Positions 17,470 to 26,295 of a stretch of DNA of 64,000 bases are shown piece after piece; positions within the stretch are counted from its first letter, which is position 1, and every line of letters begins with the position of its first letter. The notes beneath the pieces were generated by a model that had not been told where the DNA came from, did no database searches, and saw only the letters and a program-made list of their open reading frames with translations. Source of the stretch: JABCPE02 sp963530295 (GTDB lineage Bacteria > Bacteroidota > Bacteroidia > Flavobacteriales > Weeksellaceae). Made by a program: the position numbers and the translations under genes. The DNA lies in contig CAUSCF010000001.1 of assembly GCA_963530295.1 (NCBI GenBank), positions 1 to 64,000 of the forward strand, read 5' to 3'.

Positions 17470-20400
17470 TTATTCTTCAAGTCTTACATCAAGTCCAAGA
17501 CCTTGTAACTCGTGCAGCAATACATTGAATGATTCTGGGATACCTGGTTCTGGCATCGATTCACCTTTTGCGATTGCTTCATAAGTTTTCGCTCTACCCA
17601 TGACATCATCAGACTTCACAGTTAAGATTTCTCTCAGGATATTAGATGCTCCAAACGCCTCAAGAGCCCAAACCTCCATCTCTCCGAAACGCTGACCACC
17701 GAACTGTGCTTTACCACCGAGTGGCTGCTGTGTGATAAGAGAGTAAGGACCAATAGAACGAGCATGCATCTTATCATCTACCATGTGTCCTAGTTTCAGC
17801 ATGTAGATAACTCCCACAGTAGCTGGCTGAGTAAATCTTTCTCCTGTTCCTCCATCATACAGATATGTATTTCCGTATTTAGGAAGACCTGCTTGGTCTG
17901 TGTATTCTGTAATCTGATCTAGACTTGCTCCATCAAAGATAGGTGTCGCAAATTTCAATCCTAATTTCTTACCTGCCCATCCTAAAACTGTCTCATAAAT
18001 CTGACCAATGTTCATACGCGAAGGCACCCCTAGTGGGTTTAGTACAATGTCCACTGGTGTTCCATCTTCCAAGAACGGCATATCTTCCTGACGAACGATT
18101 CTAGAAACGATACCCTTGTTACCGTGTCGTCCTGCCATTTTATCCCCTACATTCAGCTTTCTCTTCTTAGCGATATAAACTTTAGCTAATTTAATGATTC
18201 CCGTAGGAAGCTCATCCCCGATAGAAATTGTGAATTTCTCTCTGTTTTTAACTCCTTGTAAATCATTAAACTTGATTTTATAATTGTTAATCAAGGTATT
18301 TACCAATGCATTTTTCTCCTCATCTGCAGTCCAGTCAGCACCACTCACGGTGTTGTAGTCCTCTATGCTAGATAAGAGTTTCATCGTAAATTTACCTTTT
18401 CCGATAATCTCCTCTCCAAGGTCGTTTTTAACTCCTTGCGAAGCCTCTCCACCTACGATAGCATTTAGTTTTTCCAGCAAAGTATTTCTAAGGCTGTCAA
18501 ACTCCTTTTGGAATTTGTTTTCTACCTCTTCTAATTTTAATTTTTCTTCGCTTCTTTTCTTTCTATCTTTGATGTTTCTAGAGAATAGTTTTTTATCAAC
18601 TACTACCCCTCTCAGTGAAGAGTCAGCCTTCAATGAAGCATCTTTCACATCACCAGCCTTATCACCAAAGATAGCTCTCAATAGTTTTTCTTCTGGTGTA
18701 GGGTCAGACTCTCCTTTTGGAGTAATTTTCCCGATAAGAATGTCGCCAGGTTTTACCTCCGCTCCGATTCTAATCATACCATTTTCATCAAGGTCTTTGG
18801 TTGCTTCCTCTGATACATTCGGGATATCTGCTGTAAGCTCCTCCATACCAAGTTTAGTATCACGAACTTCCAAAGAATATTCATCTATATGGATAGAAGT
18901 AAACCAGTCCTCACGAACTACTTTTTCATTGATTACGATAGCATCCTCAAAGTTATACCCTTTCCACGGCATGAACGCTACCACTAGGTTTCTACCCAAT
19001 GCCAATTCGCCGTTTTCAGTAGCATATCCTTCACAAAGAACCTGCCCTTTTTCCACCTTATCACCTTCTCTCACGATAGGTTTTAAGGTGATAGTCGTAG
19101 ATTGGTTGGTTTTTCTAAATTTAGTTAAATAATATGTTTTAGTCGCAGATTCGAAAGAAACTAAATCTTCATTCTCTGTTCTTTCGTATTTGATAACAAT
19201 TTTATCTGCATCTACATATTCTACTTCTCCTTTTCCTTCTGCATTTATCAATACTCTAGAGTCTTTTGCTACTTGTCTTTCCAGCCCAGTTCCTACAATA
19301 GGAGCTTCTGGTCTTAGTAGCGGCACCGCCTGACGCATCATGTTTGATCCCATCAATGCACGGTTCGCATCATCATGCTCCAAGAACGGAATTAGAGATG
19401 CCGAAATACCAGAAATCTGGTTTGGTGCGATGTCTATCAAATCTACCTGCTCTGGCTCTACCACTGGATAATCTCCATCCAAACGAGCGATAACCCTTTC
19501 TGTAAGGATAGTTCCATCCTCTTTAATGTCGATATTAGCCTGTGCGATGATTTTTGCTTCCTCATCTTCTGCATTCAGATATATAGGAGCAGAATTGTAG
19601 TCTACTTTTCCGTTTTCTACTTTTCTATAAGGCGTTTCTATGAAACCTAAATTATTGATTTTAGCATAACATCCCAAAGAAGAAATCAAACCAATGTTTG
19701 GTCCTTCTGGTGTTTCAATCGGACAAATTCTTCCGTAGTGAGTATGGTGGACATCTCGCACCTCGAAACCTGCTCTTTCTCTAGAAAGACCACCAGGCCC
19801 TAGTGCAGAAAGTCTTCGTTTGTGAGTAACCTCAGAAAGCGGGTTCGTCTGGTCCATAAACTGAGACAACTGGTTAGTTCCAAAGAATGAATTAACCACA
19901 GAAGTCAATGTCTTAGCATTAACCAAATCCAATGGCGTAAATATCTCATTATCACGAACATTCATTCTTTCCTTAATCGTTCTAGCGATTCTAGAAAGTC
20001 CCACTCCGAACTGACCAGCCAACTGCTCTCCAACAGTCTTAATTCTTCTGTTAGAAAGGTGGTCTATATCATCCACTTCTGCTTTAGAGTTAGCCAGTTC
20101 TATCAAGTGACGAACGATAGCGATAATATCCTCTTTCGTAAGTACCTCTGTCTCAACAGGGATATTTAAGTTTAATTTTTTATTTAATCTATATCTACCT
20201 ACCTCTCCCAAAGAGTATCTTTGCTCTGAGAAGAACAAGTTTTCAATGATTTTTCTAGCTGTTTCCTCATCTGGCGGATCTGCATTTCTCAACTGACGAT
20301 AGATGTACTCCACAGCCTCTTTTTCAGAGTTAGTAGGGTCTTTTTGTAATGTATTTTGGATGATAGAGAACTCGCTGCTGTTTTCGTTATGCAACAAGAT

Positions 20401-21291
20401 AGTTTTCACTCCTGAATCAAGAATTAAATCCAAATGCTCTTTTTCAAGAATAGTCTCTCTATCAAGGATAATTTCATTTCTTTCAATAGAAACCACCTCT
20501 CCTGTATCTTCATCTACAAAGTCCTCAAACCAAGTATTCAGAACTCTGGCAGCCAAAGTTCTTCCTTCTACTTTTTTCAAGTTAGCTTTGTTTACTTTTA
20601 CTTCTTCTGCTAAGTCAAAAATCTGAAGAATATCCTTATCAGATTCATATCCAATAGCTCTCAATAAAGTAGTGAAAGGTAATTTTTTCTTACGGTCAAT
20701 ATATGCATACATCACATTATTGATATCCGTAGTAAATTCCATCCAAGACCCTTTAAATGGGATAATTCTTGAATAGTAAAGTTTAGTTCCGTTAGCATGA
20801 TAAGTCTGCCCAAAGAACACTCCTGGCGAACGGTGAAGCTGTGTAACAACTACCCTTTCCGCACCATTGACAATGAACGACCCAGAAGGCGTCATGTATG
20901 GAACTGGTCCTAGATACACATCTTGGATAACCGTTTCGAAATCCTCATGCTCTGGATCTGTACAATATAATTTAAGCCTTGCTTTTAGTGGAACACTATA
21001 TGTAAGCCCTCTCTCGATACATTCATCAATAGAATAACGAGGAGAATCTATCATATAATCTAAAAATTCCAAAACAAATTGGTTTCTGGAATCTGTAATT
21101 GGGAAATTTTCCTGAAAAGTCTTATAAAGACCTTCCTTTTTTCTGTCCTCAGGCAATGTATCCAGCTGGAAAAACTCTTTGAATGATTCCACCTGAATAT
21201 CCAAGAAATCAGGAACTTCTACTCCTCTTGCAGAAGCAAAATTAATCCTTTGATTTCCCTGAGTGTCTTTCATCGTTTTTGATTTGCTCAT
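17470..21291 (-). CDS. rpoB: DNA-directed RNA polymerase subunit beta
   Basis: A 1273-residue subunit of usual length. The rifampicin-binding cluster is intact: FFGTNQLSQFMDQTNPLSEVTHKRRLSALGP carries the sites that vary in resistant strains, with the sensitive-type Q, D, H, R and S residues in place. The flap and switch regions (KVGDKMAGRHGNKG-like NVGDKMAGRHGNKG, then the GGKAQFGGQRFGEMEVWALEA C terminus) are present. Oddly, no rplJ/rplL genes precede it. Instead there is a ~510-bp gap and the divergent tig gene. A -7 box at 21612-21619 would give rpoBC its own promoter and a leader of about 315 nt. Confidence 0.99.
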   Translation of the reverse strand: MSKSKTMKDTQGNQRINFASARGVEVPDFLDIQVESFKEFFQLDTLPEDRKKEGLYKTFQENFPITDSRNQFVLEFLDYMIDSPRYSIDECIERGLTYSVPLKARLKLYCTDPEHEDFETVIQDVYLGPVPYMTPSGSFIVNGAERVVVTQLHRSPGVFFGQTYHANGTKLYYSRIIPFKGSWMEFTTDINNVMYAYIDRKKKLPFTTLLRAIGYESDKDILQIFDLAEEVKVNKANLKKVEGRTLAARVLNTWFEDFVDEDTGEVVSIERNEIILDRETILEKEHLDLILDSGVKTILLHNENSSEFSIIQNTLQKDPTNSEKEAVEYIYRQLRNADPPDEETARKIIENLFFSEQRYSLGEVGRYRLNKKLNLNIPVETEVLTKEDIIAIVRHLIELANSKAEVDDIDHLSNRRIKTVGEQLAGQFGVGLSRIARTIKERMNVRDNEIFTPLDLVNAKTLTSVVNSFFGTNQLSQFMDQTNPLSEVTHKRRLSALGPGGLSRERAGFEVRDVHHTHYGRICPIETPEGPNIGLISSLGCYAKINNLGFIETPYRKVENGKVDYNSAPIYLNAEDEEAKIIAQANIDIKEDGTILTERVIARLDGDYPVVEPEQVDLIDIAPNQISGISASLIPFLEHDDANRALMGSNMMRQAVPLLRPEAPIVGTGLERQVAKDSRVLINAEGKGEVEYVDADKIVIKYERTENEDLVSFESATKTYYLTKFRKTNQSTTITLKPIVREGDKVEKGQVLCEGYATENGELALGRNLVVAFMPWKGYNFEDAIVINEKVVREDWFTSIHIDEYSLEVRDTKLGMEELTADIPNVSEEATKDLDENGMIRIGAEVKPGDILIGKITPKGESDPTPEEKLLRAIFGDKAGDVKDASLKADSSLRGVVVDKKLFSRNIKDRKKRSEEKLKLEEVENKFQKEFDSLRNTLLEKLNAIVGGEASQGVKNDLGEEIIGKGKFTMKLLSSIEDYNTVSGADWTADEEKNALVNTLINNYKIKFNDLQGVKNREKFTISIGDELPTGIIKLAKVYIAKKRKLNVGDKMAGRHGNKGIVSRIVRQEDMPFLEDGTPVDIVLNPLGVPSRMNIGQIYETVLGWAGKKLGLKFATPIFDGASLDQITEYTDQAGLPKYGNTYLYDGGTGERFTQPATVGVIYMLKLGHMVDDKMHARSIGPYSLITQQPLGGKAQFGGQRFGEMEVWALEAFGASNILREILTVKSDDVMGRAKTYEAIAKGESMPEPGIPESFNVLLHELQGLGLDVRLEE

Positions 21292-21611
21292 AAAAAACTC
21301 TAAGAATGTTAGTAAAATATTTTGTTCACAGAAAAATATCAGAAAAGAACCAAATCAAAAGAATAATGACAATGAAAGATTTTGTATCCACGCTATCAGA
21401 AACCTCCTTCCCATCACCATCCTAAAAATCAGCCTTTTCTAACTGCAACACTGGTATATCTTTTCACAGCGTAGTGCAAAATATTTTTCCCATCCCGCCA
21501 TTTTTCAGTTATACACATGCACAAAATACGAAATCCCCTATACAACAATGTATAAGAGTTGTTCAATGTCTATGCATGTCTATAAATTTTCCAATAGCGT
21601 AAAATGGTCTG

Positions 21612-21619
21612 CAAATATA
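21612..21619 (-). promoter_or_regulatory. -7 box for rpoBC
   Basis: The minus strand reads TATATTTG, a perfect TAnnTTTG. It lies 320 nt before the rpoB ATG, implying a long untranslated leader. Confidence 0.45.
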
Positions 21620-21772
21620 ATTTATTTTTGGGAAATATTTGGTAAAAAATTCAAGTTAATTTTAGTTAAATTTATAACTTACTGATAATCAGCGTTCATT
21701 ACACTTAAAATGAAATTACAGATTTATGAGAAAATTCACATAGAAAAAGATATTTTTTAAACAAAAAAATTG

Positions 21773-21780
21773 TACTTTTG
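21773..21780 (+). promoter_or_regulatory. -7 box for tig
   Basis: TACTTTTG, a perfect TAnnTTTG, 22 nt before the ATG at 21803. It rules out the longer frame that opens at a TTG at 21770. Confidence 0.6.
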
Positions 21781-21802
21781 CACTTTAAAAATTTTCAGGA
21801 AA

Positions 21803-23155
21803 ATGAATGTTACGAGAACTAACCACGATGATGTAAGTGCTTTACTTACAATTACACTGAATAAATCAGATTACAAGGAAAAAGTAGATGATGCACTAAA
21901 CTCTTATGCTAAAAGAGCAACTATACCTGGCTTCAGAAAAGGGAAAGCGCCTATGAGCCTTATCAAAAAACAATACGAAGAAGCTGTTACACTAGAAGAA
22001 ATCAACAGAAAGATTTCTGAGTCTTTGGACAAATATGTTGCTGATAACAACATAAGACTTCTAGGACAGCCTATTCCACAGGATACACAGGCATTGGATT
22101 TCAATGCTGAAGAGGTTTCTGTAAGTTTTGAAATTGGTTTCGAGCCAGAATTTGAAATTGATTTATCTAAATACGCTGCTGAATACTACGATGTAGAAGC
22201 TACAGACAAAGAAGTAATGAAGAGCGTAGGAAATATGCAAAAAAGATTTGCAGAAAAAGTTGTGAAAGATAAAGCAACGAAAAACTCTCATATCAACTTT
22301 GAAGTTACTGAAATCGTGGAAGGTGATGCAAAACCTGTACACAAGCCTAAATATCTTTCTGCAACAGAAGAAAATACTGCTATTTTCCCTATCCTAAAAG
22401 GACTAAAAGTAGGTGAAACTAAAGAAATCTCTGCAGAAGAATTAAAAGCAAACGAAAACGAACTTGCGAGAGAATTAGGTTTCCATGATATAGAAATCAC
22501 ACACTTAGGAAATGAAAAATTCCAAGTGAAAGTTCAGGAAATTTTTGAATTAAAAGATGCTGAGCTTAACCAAGAGTTATTCGATAAAGTTTATGGAAAA
22601 GATGTAATCAAATCTGAAGAAGAACTAAAAGCAAGAGTAAAATCTGAATTGGATGATTTCTTCAAACAAAATTCTGAAGCTGTATTCGTAAGCAAAGTTT
22701 TAGAACAAATCTACAAAGAAGATTTCCTAAAAATCCCAGAAGCATTCCTAGTAAAATGGGTAATGTATTCTAATCCAGAAATCACTGAAGAAGACAGAGC
22801 GAAACAAATCATAGCAAACGAAAAATCTGCTCTAATCGCTCAGATGGTAGAAAACAAACTAAGAGTTTCTAATAACATTCAGTATGATTTCGAGGAAGTA
22901 TTGGAGCATGCTAAACTTTCTTTCAGAAATCAGCTAATGTCTCACGGAGTGCACCACATCGGTGACCAAGAGCTGCACAGATATGTGCTAGAAATGCTGA
23001 GAGATAGAGAACAAATGAGAAGATATTCTTCTGAAGTTCTTTTAATCAAAATCAGAAGTGTGGTTTTAGAAAAAGCTAAAAAAACAGAAAAGAAAATTTC
23101 TTATGACGAGTTCATGAAAGAAATTCAAACTAAATCTAAAAAAGAAGATAAATAA
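21803..23155 (+). CDS. tig: Trigger factor
   Basis: A 450-residue ribosome-bound chaperone. The N-terminal ribosome-binding domain contains the signature region PGFRKGKAPMSLIKKQY (the GFRxGKxP loop). A divergent PPIase-like middle domain and a long helical C-terminal domain follow, as in other Bacteroidota trigger factors. I start at the ATG at 21803 because the upstream TTG lies inside the promoter. It is transcribed away from rpoB and ends at a strong terminator at 23166. Confidence 0.93.
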   Translation: MNVTRTNHDDVSALLTITLNKSDYKEKVDDALNSYAKRATIPGFRKGKAPMSLIKKQYEEAVTLEEINRKISESLDKYVADNNIRLLGQPIPQDTQALDFNAEEVSVSFEIGFEPEFEIDLSKYAAEYYDVEATDKEVMKSVGNMQKRFAEKVVKDKATKNSHINFEVTEIVEGDAKPVHKPKYLSATEENTAIFPILKGLKVGETKEISAEELKANENELARELGFHDIEITHLGNEKFQVKVQEIFELKDAELNQELFDKVYGKDVIKSEEELKARVKSELDDFFKQNSEAVFVSKVLEQIYKEDFLKIPEAFLVKWVMYSNPEITEEDRAKQIIANEKSALIAQMVENKLRVSNNIQYDFEEVLEHAKLSFRNQLMSHGVHHIGDQELHRYVLEMLRDREQMRRYSSEVLLIKIRSVVLEKAKKTEKKISYDEFMKEIQTKSKKEDK

Positions 23156-23165
23156 ATCTAACTGA

Positions 23166-23200
23166 AAAATGCGGTCTCAAAAAGAACCGCATTTTTTTAT
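23166..23200 (+). terminator. Terminator of tig
   Basis: Perfect 10-bp stem AAAATGCGGT / ACCGCATTTT with a 10-nt loop, followed by a T run. It starts 10 nt after the tig stop. Confidence 0.85.
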
Positions 23201-23218
23201 AATTTTAAATAAATCCAC

Positions 23219-23710
23219 ATGCCGAGACCAACTTCTAAAACTGAACTTCTCCAGCTGAGCCAAGAAAAATTCATAAACTTGATAGATTTTGTTTCTGCCC
23301 AAGAAAACCCTAATAAAGAATTCAGTAAAAATACCATGAATAGAAATATTCGTGATGTTTTAGGACATCTCCACCACTGGCATGAAATGTTTCTAAATTG
23401 GTACAAAACAGGCATGCAAGGCGAAAAACCTGCCATTCCCAAAGAAGGCTACACCTTTGCTGATACACCGAAACTCAACCAAGAAATTTGGGAAAGTTGT
23501 CAAAATATTTCACTTGATGAAGTCCTTATTTTATTTCAAAAATCATTTGAAAAAGTGTTTTCTATCATAGAAAAACATACGGATGAAGAGCTTTTCACTA
23601 AGAAAAATTACAAATGGACAGGTTCTACTTCGCTAGGGTCTTACCTTATTTCGGCAACTTCCAGCCATTATGACTGGGCTTTAAAACTAATGAAAAAAGG
23701 ATTAAAATAG
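23219..23710 (+). CDS. ClbS/DfsB family four-helix protein
   Basis: A 163-residue protein opening with MPRPTSKTELLQ, the characteristic start of ClbS/DfsB (DUF1706) proteins. It also carries the conserved LGHLHHWHEMFLNWYKTG segment and the late TSSHYDWALKLMKKGLK. ClbS protects colibactin producers by hydrolysing the cyclopropane warhead, and DfsB homologues are widespread with unknown substrates. There is no colibactin-like cluster here, so the role in this organism is open. It has its own downstream terminator. Confidence 0.85.
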   Translation: MPRPTSKTELLQLSQEKFINLIDFVSAQENPNKEFSKNTMNRNIRDVLGHLHHWHEMFLNWYKTGMQGEKPAIPKEGYTFADTPKLNQEIWESCQNISLDEVLILFQKSFEKVFSIIEKHTDEELFTKKNYKWTGSTSLGSYLISATSSHYDWALKLMKKGLK

Positions 23711-23727
23711 CTTATCTTTAATGCAAC

Positions 23728-23766
23728 AAAAAAAGCCTATTAATGTAAATCATAATAGGCTTTTTT
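23728..23766. terminator. Bidirectional terminator between the ClbS-like and metzincin genes
   Basis: A 14-bp stem (AAAAAAGCCTATTA / TAATAGGCTTTTTT) with a 10-nt loop and T runs on both strands. It serves the two convergent genes. Confidence 0.85.
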
Positions 23767-23769
23767 ATT

Positions 23770-25020
23770 TTATTTATAAGGATTCTTCCAGAAAGGTATG
23801 TCTCCATTTCGTAATAAATCCCCATATAGTCTTATTACTATATCTACATAACCCTTGTTGTCTGGTCCTCCTCTATAGGTCATATTACTATCATGACTAA
23901 AGTCCAACACATGACCAAATTCATGAGACCAACATTCAAGAGCCCAATGGCTAAGCTGACTATAATAATCATCATATTTCAAGAAACGCTGGTGTATACC
24001 AAAAACATTTCCTCCACCTAAGCCTTCTACCCCAGTAGTTACTCCAAAAACTTGGTGTGGAACAGAAAACATCTTATTATAAACAGCCTCTCTATTTATA
24101 GGTTTTTTACCATTATCATAGAGTACATGTGGAAAATTCATAAATCTGGTTTTAAATTTCTCACTACTATATAGATAAGCCATATTAGCAATTATAGGTA
24201 AATATTGACGAATATGTTCAGCTGTCGTTGTCCCCCAGTTCCCTGTACCAAATTTACCAAAACTAATAAATGTTTTATGTTTTATAGTTTTCATTCTTTG
24301 GAACAAGAAGTTATCAGGAACATCTACATTCAGTGTGTAATCATCTGTTTTAAGGTCTGACACTGCATAAGATTCTGCATTTCCATCGGCATCCTCAAAG
24401 CGAAGGTTTCCACCATCGAAAGGAAGGTCTATTTCCACTTCCGACAAAGCAGCAAGTTCTTCTAATACAAGTATTTTCACTGGTGCAGCAGTATTAGCAT
24501 TCTTAAAATATATCTCTACATCATTAAATTTACGAGGTAAGAAATTACGAATTCTGAATTTATTTTTATCAATCTTGCCTACCTGAACCATCGCATTCAG
24601 ATGAAAACCTCTCTGGTTACCATCAAAAAGAACACTCTCTGGCTCATCATCCTGAAACATGATTTTTTGTTTCTGTGCTATATCTGCTGCACTGATTGTT
24701 TTGGTAGACAATGGCTCTTCCTCCACTACTCCTATACTGTACCAGCCCTCTTTTCCATTCACGACAGTATAAATCTCCAAACGATTTTTAGTCGTGTTGT
24801 AAATCATTGTTCCAAGCTTTACCTCAGTAAATGTTTTTCTTTCTTTGGTTGTAAAATTAGGGAAAGATACCCCCTGTGAATACCCTTCTGGCATCTCATC
24901 CAGAGGTTTTTCCTTGATATCAAGTGTTGCTTCTGGAGCATCTGTATTTATTCCTACTCTACCCTGTTGTCCGTAGGAAATAATTGATAAGAAAATTAAT
25001 AAAGAATAGATTTTTTGCAT
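23770..25020 (-). CDS. Secreted metzincin-like zinc metalloprotease
   Basis: A 416-residue protein with a signal peptide (residues 1-17, MQKIYSLLIFLSIISYG). The N-terminal region RVGINTDAPEATLDI is the short repeat-like motif common in Bacteroidota surface and tail-fibre-like proteins. Near the C terminus lies HEFGHVLDFSHDSNMTY: zinc ligands H366, H370 and H376, catalytic E367 and Met-turn M380. This is the metzincin pattern HExxHxxGxxH, except that the Gly is Asp373. The 300 residues between are beta-rich and unrecognised. A -7 box lies at 25047-25054. Target and final location (surface or released) are unknown. Confidence 0.75.
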   Translation of the reverse strand: MQKIYSLLIFLSIISYGQQGRVGINTDAPEATLDIKEKPLDEMPEGYSQGVSFPNFTTKERKTFTEVKLGTMIYNTTKNRLEIYTVVNGKEGWYSIGVVEEEPLSTKTISAADIAQKQKIMFQDDEPESVLFDGNQRGFHLNAMVQVGKIDKNKFRIRNFLPRKFNDVEIYFKNANTAAPVKILVLEELAALSEVEIDLPFDGGNLRFEDADGNAESYAVSDLKTDDYTLNVDVPDNFLFQRMKTIKHKTFISFGKFGTGNWGTTTAEHIRQYLPIIANMAYLYSSEKFKTRFMNFPHVLYDNGKKPINREAVYNKMFSVPHQVFGVTTGVEGLGGGNVFGIHQRFLKYDDYYSQLSHWALECWSHEFGHVLDFSHDSNMTYRGGPDNKGYVDIVIRLYGDLLRNGDIPFWKNPYK

Positions 25021-25046
25021 ATATTATGTATTTTTGAAACCGGCGG

Positions 25047-25054
25047 CAAATTTA
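25047..25054 (-). promoter_or_regulatory. -7 box for the metalloprotease gene
   Basis: The minus strand reads TAAATTTG (TAnnTTTG), 27 nt before the ATG at 25020. Confidence 0.5.
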
Positions 25055-25078
25055 CGAAATAATAATTTTCTATCAATA

Positions 25079-25111
25079 AAAAATAATCAATTATTATGAT
25101 TGATTATTTTT
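25079..25111 (-). terminator. Terminator of mnmA-dprA
   Basis: A perfect 13-bp AT-rich stem (AAAAATAATCAAT / ATTGATTATTTTT) with a 7-nt loop, about 70 nt after the dprA stop and followed by T residues on the minus strand. Confidence 0.65.
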
Positions 25112-25179
25112 ATAAATATTTTCCAAAAAGTTTTTATTTAAAATCCTTAGCACTTTATTTTCCTTCTTCTATTTTTATT

Positions 25180-26295
25180 CTAAGCCATCGCATACTGCTT
25201 CCCTGAAAGGGCTTTGATGTAGCCTAACAATTCTAAATCTAATAAAATCGGTAGCAGTTTGAAAGGCGGCATTTCTAATTTTAGACTGAGGTCATCCAGC
25301 GAGATAGGAGAATTTTCTGCAATGAGCTGATAGGCAGGTTTTAGCCTTTCTTCCACCTCTATTTCCTTTGGTTCAAATAGCTGTGGCTGCTTCACAGATG
25401 GATAATTGTCGCCCAGTTCATCCAAAACATCTTGAAACGAAGCCAGAATTTTTGCTTTATTCTGGGCTACTATCATATTACAGCCCTGACTGTATTTATC
25501 TCCAAAACGCCCTGGCAGCGCCAAAACCTCTCTGTTATACTGATTGGCGTAGCTCACCGTACTCATAGAACCGCCCCCAAAAGCCGTTTCCACTACGATG
25601 GTAAATTGCGAAATCCCCGCTACTATCCTATTTCTCTGCAAAAAATGTTCTCGGTCTGGCTTTTCGCTGGAATTAAATTCCGACAACAGCGCGCCTCCAT
25701 TTTCCAAAATCTCTTTTGACATTTTCTCATGAACCGCTGGGTAAATCATGTGCAGACCATGAGCCAAAACTCCCACCGTAGGAATATTATGATTAAGAGC
25801 CTGCTGGTGGGCATATCCATCCGTTCCTAAAGCCAAACCACTCACTATCAGCACATTTTTATCCCTTAAAACCTCGCAAAGTTCTTCTATGAATTTCTTT
25901 CCATAAGTGGTCATTTTACGAGTTCCGACTATGCTTATCAATTTTAAATTTTCATTAAAATCTCCCTTTTGATAAAGCACAGCAGGAGCATCTGGGCACT
26001 CTAAAAGCAGCCGTGGAAGCTCATTTTGATGCCTCAGTCTGACTTTAATGTTATTTTTTTCGCAAAAAAGCAGTTCTTTTTCCGCAAACTTCAGAAAAGT
26101 ATCATCACCGATTCCCTTTGAAATCTGTGTTCCGATACCAGAAATTTCCTGCAAAACAGATTTGGAAAGCCTCCATGTTTCTTTAGCTGAGCCCGTTACG
26201 GAGACCAGTTTCATGAAATTGACATCGCCCACCAAAGGACACGCCCTCAGCGCAATAGAATACAATATTTCTTCCGAATCTGCCACTATTTTCAT
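25180..26295 (-). CDS. dprA: DNA-processing protein DprA
   Basis: A 371-residue protein that loads RecA on incoming single-stranded DNA during natural transformation. The Rossmann core is complete: SIVGTRKMTTYGKKF, IVSGLALGTDGYAHQQAL, VLAHGLHMIYPAVHEKM and LLSEFNSSEKPDREHFLQRN. A C-terminal winged-helix (DprA_WH) region covers about residues 310-371. The ATG follows the TAG of mnmA with no gap, so the two genes are translationally linked. Confidence 0.95.
   Translation of the reverse strand: MKIVADSEEILYSIALRACPLVGDVNFMKLVSVTGSAKETWRLSKSVLQEISGIGTQISKGIGDDTFLKFAEKELLFCEKNNIKVRLRHQNELPRLLLECPDAPAVLYQKGDFNENLKLISIVGTRKMTTYGKKFIEELCEVLRDKNVLIVSGLALGTDGYAHQQALNHNIPTVGVLAHGLHMIYPAVHEKMSKEILENGGALLSEFNSSEKPDREHFLQRNRIVAGISQFTIVVETAFGGGSMSTVSYANQYNREVLALPGRFGDKYSQGCNMIVAQNKAKILASFQDVLDELGDNYPSVKQPQLFEPKEIEVEERLKPAYQLIAENSPISLDDLSLKLEMPPFKLLPILLDLELLGYIKALSGKQYAMA

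Larger units (their letters stand above)
21292..21802. other. Non-coding gap between rpoB and tig
   Basis: About 510 bp with no credible coding frame. It holds two divergent perfect -7 boxes (rpoB side 21612-21619, tig side 21773-21780). The ~315 bases nearest rpoB would be transcribed as its leader. They are richer in C than typical intergenic DNA here, with short C-rich patches, but I cannot fold them by eye. The ribosomal protein genes rplJL, usual upstream of rpoB, are absent. Confidence 0.7.

Noticed and set aside
18365..19132. 255-codon plus-strand frame opposite rpoB
   Set aside because: It is a shadow of the highly conserved rpoB coding strand; the translation is Ser/Phe-rich with no family features.
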